16,525 nt of DNA from an uncultured Oscillospiraceae bacterium (GTDB lineage Bacteria; Bacillota; Clostridia; Oscillospirales; Ruminococcaceae): positions 1-16,525 of the forward strand of contig CAUABB010000011.1 of assembly GCA_958427155.1 (NCBI GenBank). The letters run 5' to 3'. A model generated the notes under the pieces. It was not told the origin of the DNA, did not search any database, and worked only from the letters and a program-made list of their open reading frames with translations. Position numbers and translations under genes: made by a program. How positions within the stretch are numbered: position 1 is the first letter of the stretch; each line of letters opens with the position of its first letter. This document shows positions 1 to 5,507 of the stretch, in pieces.

Positions 1-1308
1 TATTCCTGTGTGGAAAAAGGTGGAATCTCCAATAAAGGCAAAGTTAACCGCATTGGGTTCAGCCCGGTGTAAACCTTGTGCCACAGTGATTCCAGCACCC
101 ATACAAAGACAGGTGTCTACCATGTCGAGTGGAGCGGCGTTACCGAGCGTATAACAGCCAATATCTCCGGAGAAAACGGCCTTTTTTCCTCTCATAGCCT
201 GTTTAACAGCATAAAAGGAAGCCCTGTGTGGACAACCCGCGCAGAGAACCGGAGGACGGACGGGAAGAGGGGGAAGTTTTTTCGGCGCTGCCACTTCTGT
301 TGCGCGCTCAAGAAAGGCATTTACCGCGGTTGCGACACTCTCTACTGTGTTTTCTCCGGCGTTTGCGATATGTCCCGTTAGCTTGCCATATATTTTAGTA
401 TCTAAGTGGTGTTTGCCACAAAGATAGGTCAGTTCTTTTTCAATTACGGGGTCAAGCTCTTCGATCACTAAAACTTCGTCGAGATCTTTCAGAAATTCTA
501 GCGCCAGTTTTTCCGGAAAAGGATGAGCGGTTGCAATTTTTAAGAGCTTACAGGTTTCATCCCCATCCAGGGCTTCCTGAACATATGCGTAACTTATCCC
601 TCCGGTAGCAATACCCTTCTTTCCGTCTCCTGTGAGAAGGTTAAACCGATAAGAGGAAAAATCCTCCCCCATAATGGGCTGCCTTTTTTCTACTTTTAAA
701 TGATTTTGATAGGTAAGACGGGGAAAAATAACCCAGCGGGAATCTTTGATAAAACCTTCAGGGAGAATTTTTTTCCGTTCTTCCGAAACATCAATGGAGG
801 CACAGCCGTGGCAGACCCGGGTGGTGGGCCGAAACAGAACTGGTGTCTCGTATTTCTCAGAATAATCAAAAGCATCTCCAATCATTTCATAAGCTTCTTC
901 TGGAGAAGAGGGATCAAAAACCGGCAGCTTTGAAAATTGAGCGAAATGTCGAGTATCCTGCTCTGTTTGGGAAGAAATCGGCCCTGGATCATCAGCGACA
1001 ACGATTACCATTCCACCTTTAACACCAATATAAGCCAAGCTCATGAGTGGATCAGAGGCTACATTTAATCCGACTTGTTTCATAGTGACAAGACATCTCA
1101 TACCAGAATAAGCAGCTCCTGCTGCAGCTTCAAGGGCGGATTTTTCATTTGTAGACCATTCTACATAAAGGTCACCGGGATTGTTTTTAGCAACTGTCTC
1201 CAAAATTTCGGTTGAGGGGGTTCCGGGATATCCCGAAACAAATCCGACCCCTGCGCGAATTGCTCCGAGCGCAATTGCCTCATTTCCCATTAAGAATTGT
1301 TTTGACAT
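1..1308 (-). CDS. iorA: Indolepyruvate:ferredoxin oxidoreductase alpha subunit (3' end outside window)
   Basis: This frame is open from an ATG at 1308 to the window edge: 436 codons with no stop. The enzyme oxidatively decarboxylates aryl-pyruvates from aromatic amino acid transamination to aryl-acetyl-CoA, reducing ferredoxin; it acts in the cytoplasm with IorB. What is seen: the N-terminus MSKQFLMGNEAIALGAIRAG followed by SGYPGTPSTEI, the family's first thiamine diphosphate region; VEWSTNEKSALEAAAG near residues 50-65; LCAGCPHR at about 355-362; and GDSTFFHTGI at 427-436, the diphosphate/Mg-binding region. Family members are near 600 residues, so the missing part should hold the C-terminal 2[4Fe-4S] ferredoxin domain. 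An AAAGGA ribosome binding site lies 9 bases upstream of the ATG. A T-box leader controls the gene. iorB is expected next but is not in view. The family call is firm; the true 2-oxoacid substrate is inferred. Confidence 0.93.
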   Translation of the reverse strand, partial: MSKQFLMGNEAIALGAIRAGVGFVSGYPGTPSTEILETVAKNNPGDLYVEWSTNEKSALEAAAGAAYSGMRCLVTMKQVGLNVASDPLMSLAYIGVKGGMVIVVADDPGPISSQTEQDTRHFAQFSKLPVFDPSSPEEAYEMIGDAFDYSEKYETPVLFRPTTRVCHGCASIDVSEERKKILPEGFIKDSRWVIFPRLTYQNHLKVEKRQPIMGEDFSSYRFNLLTGDGKKGIATGGISYAYVQEALDGDETCKLLKIATAHPFPEKLALEFLKDLDEVLVIEELDPVIEKELTYLCGKHHLDTKIYGKLTGHIANAGENTVESVATAVNAFLERATEVAAPKKLPPLPVRPPVLCAGCPHRASFYAVKQAMRGKKAVFSGDIGCYTLGNAAPLDMVDTCLCMGAGITVAQGLHRAEPNAVNFAFIGDSTFFHTGI

Positions 1309-1392
1309 CTGCGTCAATCCTTTCATTTTCGGAAAAGTTATGTGGCAGCAATTTGGTATCTGTTACGGTAAAAAGTCGCCGCCGTTTTTCAA

Positions 1393-1431
1393 ACTGAAAA
1401 AGAAAAAGTCCTTGGCAAATTTGCCAAGGAC
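1393..1431 (-). terminator. Regulated intrinsic terminator of the T-box
   Basis: A perfect 24-base inverted repeat (1408-1431, arms GTCCTTGGCAAA and its complement) is followed on the minus strand by CTTTTTCTTTTT (1396-1407). It lies just downstream of the T-box motif and about 85 bases before the iorA start, so it is the structure that competes with the antiterminator. Confidence 0.92.
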
Positions 1432-1649
1432 AGGATTTCCTGCGGTACCACCTTGTTTGACATCAGTAAAAATTTTACTGATGTCCACTCGTCACCTTTA
1501 ACGCAGGTGAAACGGCCAGACTATTATGCCGTAAGGCGTTTCATCAAGGCCCTCAGGAGACCATATTCCCGTATCGCTTTGCCGGGCTCACACCTTTCCC
1601 GGTTCGCTGAAAGAGCAGCATACGGATTTCTCTCCGTCAACAGTTTTCT
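1393..1649 (-). promoter_or_regulatory. T-box riboswitch leader of iorA
   Basis: The minus-strand leader has the full T-box layout. Stem I: a lower stem GGAGA/TCTCC (1631-1635 with 1556-1560), a specifier loop, an upper stem CCGTAT/ATACGG (1620-1625 with 1569-1574) and a distal CCGGG/CCCGG stem. A strong hairpin (1459-1485, stem III type) comes next. The T-box sequence AAGGTGGTACCGCAGG is at 1439-1454, followed by the terminator hairpin. The 3' strand of the specifier loop reads GAATATGG. Aligned with the glyQS layout (GAA, one base, specifier, purine, stem), the specifier is AUG (Met). UGG (Trp) and UAU (Tyr) are one-base shifts. The tRNA-end contact UGGU expects discriminator base A73, which fits tRNA-Met or tRNA-Tyr better than bacterial tRNA-Trp (G73). 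Uncharged tRNA should favour antitermination and raise iorA expression. The T-box call is firm; the amino acid is an inference. Confidence 0.93.
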
Positions 1650-1655
1650 TGCTTT

Positions 1656-1684
1656 ATTATAGCATTTCGCTGCCAGAAAAGCAA
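1656..1684 (-). promoter_or_regulatory. Sigma-A type promoter of the T-box/iorA transcript
   Basis: On the minus strand there is a perfect -10 TATAAT (1656-1661), a 17-base spacer, and a weaker -35 TTGCTT (1679-1684). Transcription would begin near 1649, just before stem I of the T-box, which supports both calls. Confidence 0.75.
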
Positions 1685-1718
1685 GAAGAAGTTACGGAAT
1701 CTGTATGAGTCGAAGCTA

Positions 1719-2153
1719 TTAAGCAGCAGCATCCTCGGAAGAAACTTCCGGCTCGTAGCCAGCGTCAACCGCTTCTTTTAAAGTGTTGTAGCCCTCATCG
1801 GCCATTGTTGTGAAAATTTCACCCAAAACAGTCAGGTTATCAGAGAGAATATCTGACAGATTTTCAACAGCACTTGCGTAGTCTTCATCAGAACCGCCGT
1901 CTACAGAAATTTTATACGCCTCGTAAGCCAGAGCGCATTCTACTTTATCCTGATCACCAGCCATAGACCAGTCATCAGCGGTCCATTCCAAACAGGAAGA
2001 ATCAACATAAGATTTCAAGTCGATATCAGAAGAAGTGTTGGAATCGCTGGCGGTGGAGCCACTGGCAGAGCTGCTATCTCCAGTTGATTCACAGCCGGCG
2101 AAAGCACAGAGAATCATAAGGGCAGTCAGTACGATTGCAAGTATTTTTTTCAT
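1719..2153 (-). CDS. Small secreted lipoprotein of unknown function (paralogue 1)
   Basis: A 144-residue protein from ATG 2153, chosen over a start 17 codons upstream because AAAGGGGA lies just before it and the signal peptide then begins cleanly at MKKILAIVLT. A hydrophobic segment (4-19) ends in the lipobox AFAG with lipid-attachment Cys21. A Ser/Asp/Thr-rich linker follows (about 22-50), then a small, mostly helical acidic domain. That domain begins LEWTADDW (55-62) and includes ECALAY (72-77) and a C-terminal TLKEAVDAGY (124-133). The same landmarks recur with the same spacing in the lipoprotein at 2507-2965, so the two are paralogues. The mature protein should sit on the outer face of the membrane. 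I do not recognise the family. An uptake role is not supported: there is no transporter next to it. Confidence 0.82.
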   Translation of the reverse strand: MKKILAIVLTALMILCAFAGCESTGDSSSASGSTASDSNTSSDIDLKSYVDSSCLEWTADDWSMAGDQDKVECALAYEAYKISVDGGSDEDYASAVENLSDILSDNLTVLGEIFTTMADEGYNTLKEAVDAGYEPEVSSEDAAA

Positions 2154-2213
2154 TTGGAATTTCCCCTTTGCTTGGTATAATGCGTTGATGTACGTACTGG
2201 TCAACAGTTGTTT

Positions 2214-2242
2214 ATTTTAGCATTACTTGTCAAAAAGGGCAA
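2214..2242 (-). promoter_or_regulatory. Candidate promoter of small lipoprotein 1
   Basis: On the minus strand: -35 TTGCCC (2237-2242), a 17-base spacer and -10 TAAAAT (2214-2219). A second, poorer candidate lies closer to the gene (TTGACC about 2197-2202 with CATTAT). Neither can be chosen by eye with certainty. Confidence 0.4.
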
Positions 2243-2459
2243 CTCTCAAATTTTTTAATATAATACCATATAAGACCAATATAATTAGAAATGGGAAAAA
2301 ACATGCTTTTACGCCGCAATTTCCGGAGATTTCTCGTTGAAGAGTATTGTTAGATTTTTTTGTAGCTGGCAAAAGTAAAGTGGAGAAACAGAATTAATTC
2401 CACTATTTTTTATCGATGTGGAATTAGAGCACAGCGTTATACTTTTTTATAGAGCATAG
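2220..2459. other. AT-rich intergenic stretch between the two small lipoproteins
   Basis: The gene-free gap runs from 2154 to 2506. It holds the lipoprotein 1 promoter candidates, an inverted repeat at 2395-2426 and the terminator at 2460-2489. I see no convincing small gene or RNA in the rest; it is AT-rich with frequent stops in all frames. Confidence 0.6.
2395..2426. repeat. 9-bp inverted repeat with 14-base loop
   Basis: TAATTCCAC (2395-2403) is the exact reverse complement of GTGGAATTA (2418-2426), with a 14-base T-rich loop. No U-tract follows on either strand, so it does not look like a simple terminator. It could be a protein-binding site or an RNA hairpin; its role is unknown. Confidence 0.5.
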
Positions 2460-2489
2460 AAAAAGGCGCTGATAAATCAGCGCCTTTTA
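2460..2489 (-). terminator. Intrinsic terminator after small lipoprotein 2
   Basis: The stem GGCGCTGAT/ATCAGCGCC (2466-2474 with 2477-2485) is flanked by A-tract and T-tract on both sides. Read on the minus strand it lies 18 bases past the stop of the 2507-2965 gene and ends in a T-run. It could work in both directions. Confidence 0.85.
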
Positions 2490-2506
2490 GAAAAACGATA
2501 TTTGGT

Positions 2507-2965
2507 TTATTCACTCTGTAATGCGGAAAATCCAGCATCCGCCGCTTCCTTCAAAGAATTAAACCCGCCGAGTTCCATGGTGTTGAACAGGAGCTCAACA
2601 GCGTCAATAGTATTTTCAATTTGAGGACGCATCATATCTTCTGTTACTAGGTCATCCTGCCCCATCAGTTCGGCGATGTACATTAAGTAAGCAAGCGTAC
2701 AATTTTCTTTTTCAGTCTGGCTTGCGGCGTCCCAATCTTCAGCGGTCCAAGAAAGATAATCGGTGTTTCCGGTAGTAGTCTCACTGGATTCGGAAGAACT
2801 GTCGTCAACGCTGGATTCGGAAGAACTGTCATCAGCGCTGGAATCAGAAATGCTGACATCCGAGGAATCATTTTGAGAACCACTGTCTCCTACGTTTACG
2901 GTACAGCCCGCAAACACAAAGACCAGCATCAGGGTTGCCAAAACCAATGATAACGCCTTTTTCAT
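2507..2965 (-). CDS. Small secreted lipoprotein of unknown function (paralogue 2)
   Basis: A 152-residue lipoprotein with signal peptide MKKALSLVLATLMLVFVFAG and lipid-attachment Cys21. A long Ser/Asp/Glu linker (about 22-66) is partly built from repeats of DDSSSESS. The folded part starts at LSWTAEDW (71-78), continues through ENCTLAY (87-93) and ends with SLKEAADAGF (137-146). It aligns without gaps to the same block of the neighbour at 1719-2153, including the spacing of 18 residues from the first Leu to Cys. The start is fixed by AAAGGAGAG six bases upstream. The gene lies 79 bases after the dehydrogenase stop, with no strong terminator between, so some co-transcription is possible. Cell-surface location is inferred from the lipobox; the function is not recognisable. 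Confidence 0.85.
   Translation of the reverse strand: MKKALSLVLATLMLVFVFAGCTVNVGDSGSQNDSSDVSISDSSADDSSSESSVDDSSSESSETTTGNTDYLSWTAEDWDAASQTEKENCTLAYLMYIAELMGQDDLVTEDMMRPQIENTIDAVELLFNTMELGGFNSLKEAADAGFSALQSE
2784..2862 (-). repeat. 27-base tandem repeat encoding the Ser/Asp linker of lipoprotein 2
   Basis: Two 27-base units (2784-2810 and 2811-2837) differ at only two positions, and a third, diverged unit follows (2838-2862). They encode the DDSSSESS(V) linker repeats. The array keeps the reading frame, so unit gain or loss would only change linker length. Confidence 0.8.
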
Positions 2966-3001
2966 AAAAACTCTCCTTTATTATGATTAAAATATTTGTA
3001 A

Positions 3002-3016
3002 ACAGGAAATTCCTGT
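3002..3016. repeat. Short dyad ACAGGA-AAT-TCCTGT
   Basis: A 6-bp dyad with a 3-base centre lies between the dehydrogenase stop and the start of lipoprotein 2. On the minus strand a short T-rich stretch follows. It could be an operator for lipoprotein 2 or a weak terminator for the dehydrogenase. Neither is established. Confidence 0.35.
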
Positions 3017-3044
3017 GTTACACTTTATATATTTTTTATATATT

Positions 3045-4001
3045 TTATTTTACACCCATCTTGACGTTAATGGGTTTTCCGTCCAGCCAGGCAGTAATAT
3101 TGTCCACAACCATTCCGCAACGACGAACCATTGACTCTTTTGTTGCAAAAGCCACGTGAGGAGTTAGAACGGTGTTTTTGGAATGAAGCAGTGGGTGGTT
3201 TGCCTCCACCGGGGGTTCATTTTCAAAAACGTCGATTCCAGCGCCAGCAATTTTTCCGCTGTTCAGTGCTTCCGCAAGCGCCTGGGAGTCTATGACGCCG
3301 CCTCTTGCCATGTTAACAATAATTGCATTTGGCTTCATCATACCAATTCGCTCTTTATTAATAAGAAGTTTGGTTTCAGCGGTAAGAGGAGTATGTAGGG
3401 TGATGATATCTGCCTTTTTCATCAGTTCATCAAGTGAGCAGTATTTTACGCCAAGTTTTTTGGCTTCTTCACGTTCTGTCCTGCTGTATCCAAGAAGTTC
3501 ACAGCCAAATACTATCCCAATTTCTGCGACCCTACAACCAATTGCACCGGTTCCAACGATACCGATTGTTTTTCCAGCTATTTCGTTACCAACCAGTCCG
3601 TCCTTGGTGCTGCTCTCTCTGGTTCGAGCGTCACAGGGGAGGATATTGCGGTACACGGCCAAAATCAGACCAAAAGTGAGTTCCGCGACTGCGTCTGTGC
3701 AGTAACCTTGTGCATTGCAGACCAAAATTCCTTTTTCATTGCAGATGGCAGGAATGTGATCGACACCGGTAAAGGCTACAGAAATCATTTTCAGGTTTGG
3801 CGCAGCTAGGATAATATCTTCACTTAGAGGAGAATTTGCGACAATTAGGACATCTGCATCTTTGGCGCGTTCTATTTTTTCTGCTTCATTGAGTTTTTCA
3901 CCGCAGAATACAAGCTCATGCCCGAGATCGATGAGTGGTTTTGCAAGCTCCAGAACAGTCTGTTCTGATACGCCGAGTGGTTCTAGCATAACGATACGCA
4001 T
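3045..4001 (-). CDS. D-isomer-specific 2-hydroxyacid dehydrogenase (PGDH/glycerate dehydrogenase-like)
   Basis: A 318-residue cytosolic NAD(P)-dependent oxidoreductase interconverting a D-2-hydroxyacid and its 2-oxoacid. What is seen: an N-terminal catalytic half with TGVDHIP (78-84), dinucleotide motif G150-T-G152-A-I-G155, and catalytic Arg233 (NMARGG), Glu262 (FENEPP) and His282 (TPHVAF). The length fits single-domain members; there is no C-terminal ACT domain, so it is not a classical allosteric SerA. After the second Rossmann strand the sequence reads GYSR (171-174) rather than an acidic residue, hinting at NADP(H) use. The start is set by AAGGAGGT seven bases before ATG 4001; an upstream extension in frame to 4115 overlaps the promoter and is rejected. 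No serC lies beside it, so a serine role is unproven; glyoxylate/hydroxypyruvate or other 2-oxoacid reduction is equally possible. Confidence 0.9.
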   Translation of the reverse strand: MRIVMLEPLGVSEQTVLELAKPLIDLGHELVFCGEKLNEAEKIERAKDADVLIVANSPLSEDIILAAPNLKMISVAFTGVDHIPAICNEKGILVCNAQGYCTDAVAELTFGLILAVYRNILPCDARTRESSTKDGLVGNEIAGKTIGIVGTGAIGCRVAEIGIVFGCELLGYSRTEREEAKKLGVKYCSLDELMKKADIITLHTPLTAETKLLINKERIGMMKPNAIIVNMARGGVIDSQALAEALNSGKIAGAGIDVFENEPPVEANHPLLHSKNTVLTPHVAFATKESMVRRCGMVVDNITAWLDGKPINVKMGVK

Positions 4002-4034
4002 GAATTTTACCTCCTTATGATTTTGTATAAAAGT

Positions 4035-4063
4035 ATTATACGTCACATTGGCAAAGGTTTCAA
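4035..4063 (-). promoter_or_regulatory. Sigma-A promoter of the 2-hydroxyacid dehydrogenase
   Basis: On the minus strand: -35 TTGAAA (4058-4063), exactly 17 bases, then -10 TATAAT (4035-4040). It is near-consensus and leaves a short leader containing the AAGGAGGT ribosome binding site. Confidence 0.85.
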
Positions 4064-4106
4064 GCGGTAAATCGGCTTTTATTGTTTTAGGTTTTATAAA
4101 ATGTTC

Positions 4107-4133
4107 TTGATTCATTGTTCAAAAACCTATAAT
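4107..4133 (+). promoter_or_regulatory. Candidate promoter of the transglutaminase-like lipoprotein gene
   Basis: A perfect TATAAT (4128-4133) is preceded by TTGATT (4107-4112). The 15-base spacer is short, so the -35 is less sure than the -10. It is divergent from the dehydrogenase promoter in the same gap. Confidence 0.6.
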
Positions 4134-4193
4134 ATAGTATCAGTACAAAGTTTGGCATCTTTCGGTGCGGATAAAATGAAAAGGATGTACAAT

Positions 4194-5168
4194 ATGAAAA
4201 AAATGGTGTTTGTTATTACGGCGGTATTGATTAGTGTTTTCTTTGGGGGATGCCAAATGGAAGAAGGTTCTCAACCCCAGGGCTCGGAGGGGAATGAAAG
4301 CTCTTCAGAAAGCATTCCGGCCTATACTTATATATATAATCCGTATGCGCTTCCTTCAATTATTGAGGAAGAGTTGGGAGATTTTATTTCGGTTTACCAA
4401 GCGGTAGTTGACGCTGTAGAAAGCGGAAATACAACAGTTGCCGTTGAAAGTGCGGATGCATTTGAGAATGTAAAAGGCGTTTTAGAAGAATATTATCCAC
4501 CTTTTGAACTGGTCACATCGGCGGAGTATGATGCTGCGGAGTCAGCTGTAAAACTTTCTTATCGTTATGGTCAGCGAGCACATGAGCAGCGACTTGAACA
4601 GTATCGTAGCGCCCTTGAAGGTGTGATGATGCTTTCACTCCGAGAAGGAGACCATGATACCGGGAAGGCAATGGGAATCTATCTTTATGCTACTTCAAGC
4701 CTATTTGAAACCGGAGAAGACAATTTGACTGCCTGGGATGCAATTGTAAACGCTAAAACAGATCACAACGGATACGCTAAAGCATATTGTGTCTATCTTC
4801 TTCAGGCTGGCGTTGATTGTGTAAAGGTTGAAACCAAAGGAGCAGACGGAACCCCCCACTTGATAGATCTTGCCAATTTGGACGGAAAATACTATTATAT
4901 GGATCCTTATGGTGAGGTGACACTTAGTGATGGTGAGGGTTTAGGGTGTTTTGGATGGACAAGAGCACAGTGCGTTGAAAATGGTTATCAGGATTATTTT
5001 AAACTGATATCTGGAGGATTACGTGAAGAACCACCCGCTGCTGACGATAAGCGCTTTTCTGAAATGCGTCTTTGCTCCAAATGGGAATTTGATGAGACAC
5101 GCGAAAATATTACAATGACAATTGAAGGGGAACCCGTTGAATGGGGACCTGTAAATACGAATAATTAA
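4194..5168 (+). CDS. Lipoprotein with degenerate transglutaminase-like domain
   Basis: A 324-residue protein starting at ATG 4194, placed by AAAGGA eight bases upstream; several in-frame ATGs lie earlier. A signal segment (4-19) ends in FFGG with lipid-attachment Cys20; a Ser/Glu-rich linker follows. Residues about 50-175 look helical. At about 180-240 the order resembles the transglutaminase-like core: NGYAKAYCVYLLQAGVDC (192-209), then PHLIDLANLDGKYYYMDPYG (221-240). The family His and Asp match H222 and D237. The Cys expected in the GxCxGYA motif falls at His191 (TDHNGYA). If that alignment holds, the protein is a non-catalytic, surface-anchored binding or scaffold protein. A short C-terminal extension (about 285-324) is unassigned. 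The gene stands alone, with its own promoter and terminator. The fold call is moderately sure; the loss of catalysis is inferred. Confidence 0.75.
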   Translation: MKKMVFVITAVLISVFFGGCQMEEGSQPQGSEGNESSSESIPAYTYIYNPYALPSIIEEELGDFISVYQAVVDAVESGNTTVAVESADAFENVKGVLEEYYPPFELVTSAEYDAAESAVKLSYRYGQRAHEQRLEQYRSALEGVMMLSLREGDHDTGKAMGIYLYATSSLFETGEDNLTAWDAIVNAKTDHNGYAKAYCVYLLQAGVDCVKVETKGADGTPHLIDLANLDGKYYYMDPYGEVTLSDGEGLGCFGWTRAQCVENGYQDYFKLISGGLREEPPAADDKRFSEMRLCSKWEFDETRENITMTIEGEPVEWGPVNTNN

Positions 5169-5177
5169 ATTTAGCTA

Positions 5178-5212
5178 ACCGCCTTCCGGGATGATTTCGG
5201 AAGGCGGTTTTT
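5178..5212 (+). terminator. Intrinsic terminator after the transglutaminase-like gene
   Basis: ACCGCCTTCCG (5178-5188) pairs with CGGAAGGCGGT (5198-5208) across a 9-base loop and is followed by a T-run. Confidence 0.93.
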
Positions 5213-5490
5213 GCTTGAAAAAGGAATTTGTAGAAAACAGATAAGATTGGTTGAATATTTTTAAAAAGGACGGGAATTGAATTTCGCGCTTTTTTATTGT
5301 AAGTTTTGTCTCACCGATTGGATTGAAAAAGCGGTGCTTTTTATTTTTATGAAAGAAGATTCGTTGACATAAGCCGGGGTATGGAAATTTGTTGATTTCC
5401 TGAAATTTTATAAAGTTTTGAAAGAAAGGAAAAGAAAGTTGTGCATATCACGGACAGCTTTCGAATAGGTATTGGGTAGAAAAACCATAA
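5213..5490. other. Upstream region of sipL, no clear promoter
   Basis: The gap 5169-5507 holds the terminator above, then AT-rich sequence. A weak hairpin CACCG/CGGTG (5312-5316 with 5332-5336) is followed by a T-rich tract. A TTGACA occurs at about 5363-5368 without a matching -10. A mother-cell sigma-E promoter is expected for sipL, but I could not place one: CATATC at 5444-5449 lacks a -35 partner at the right distance. No small gene is convincing. Confidence 0.5.
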
Positions 5491-5507
5491 AAGGAGTAGA
5501 AGCGGAT

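Noticed and set aside
76..381. Plus-strand open frame of 101 codons
   Set aside because: It is antisense to iorA, whose minus-strand frame encodes clear family motifs. It has no ribosome binding site and an unnatural composition.
1181..1662. Plus-strand open frames over the iorA start and T-box
   Set aside because: They run antisense to iorA and the structured leader; the predicted proteins have no recognisable features.
2154..2204. 17-codon upstream extension of small lipoprotein 1
   Set aside because: It would bury the signal peptide behind polar residues; the ribosome binding site lies before the inner ATG.
4002..4115. N-terminal extension of the hydroxyacid dehydrogenase
   Set aside because: It overlaps a near-consensus promoter (4035-4063), and the AAGGAGGT before ATG 4001 fixes the start there.
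5363..5368. TTGACA as a sigma-A -35 upstream of sipL
   Set aside because: No acceptable -10 at 16-18 bases downstream.
5444..5449. Possible sigma-E -10 element CATATC upstream of sipL
   Set aside because: No matching -35 at 16-18 bases; the match is too weak to annotate.
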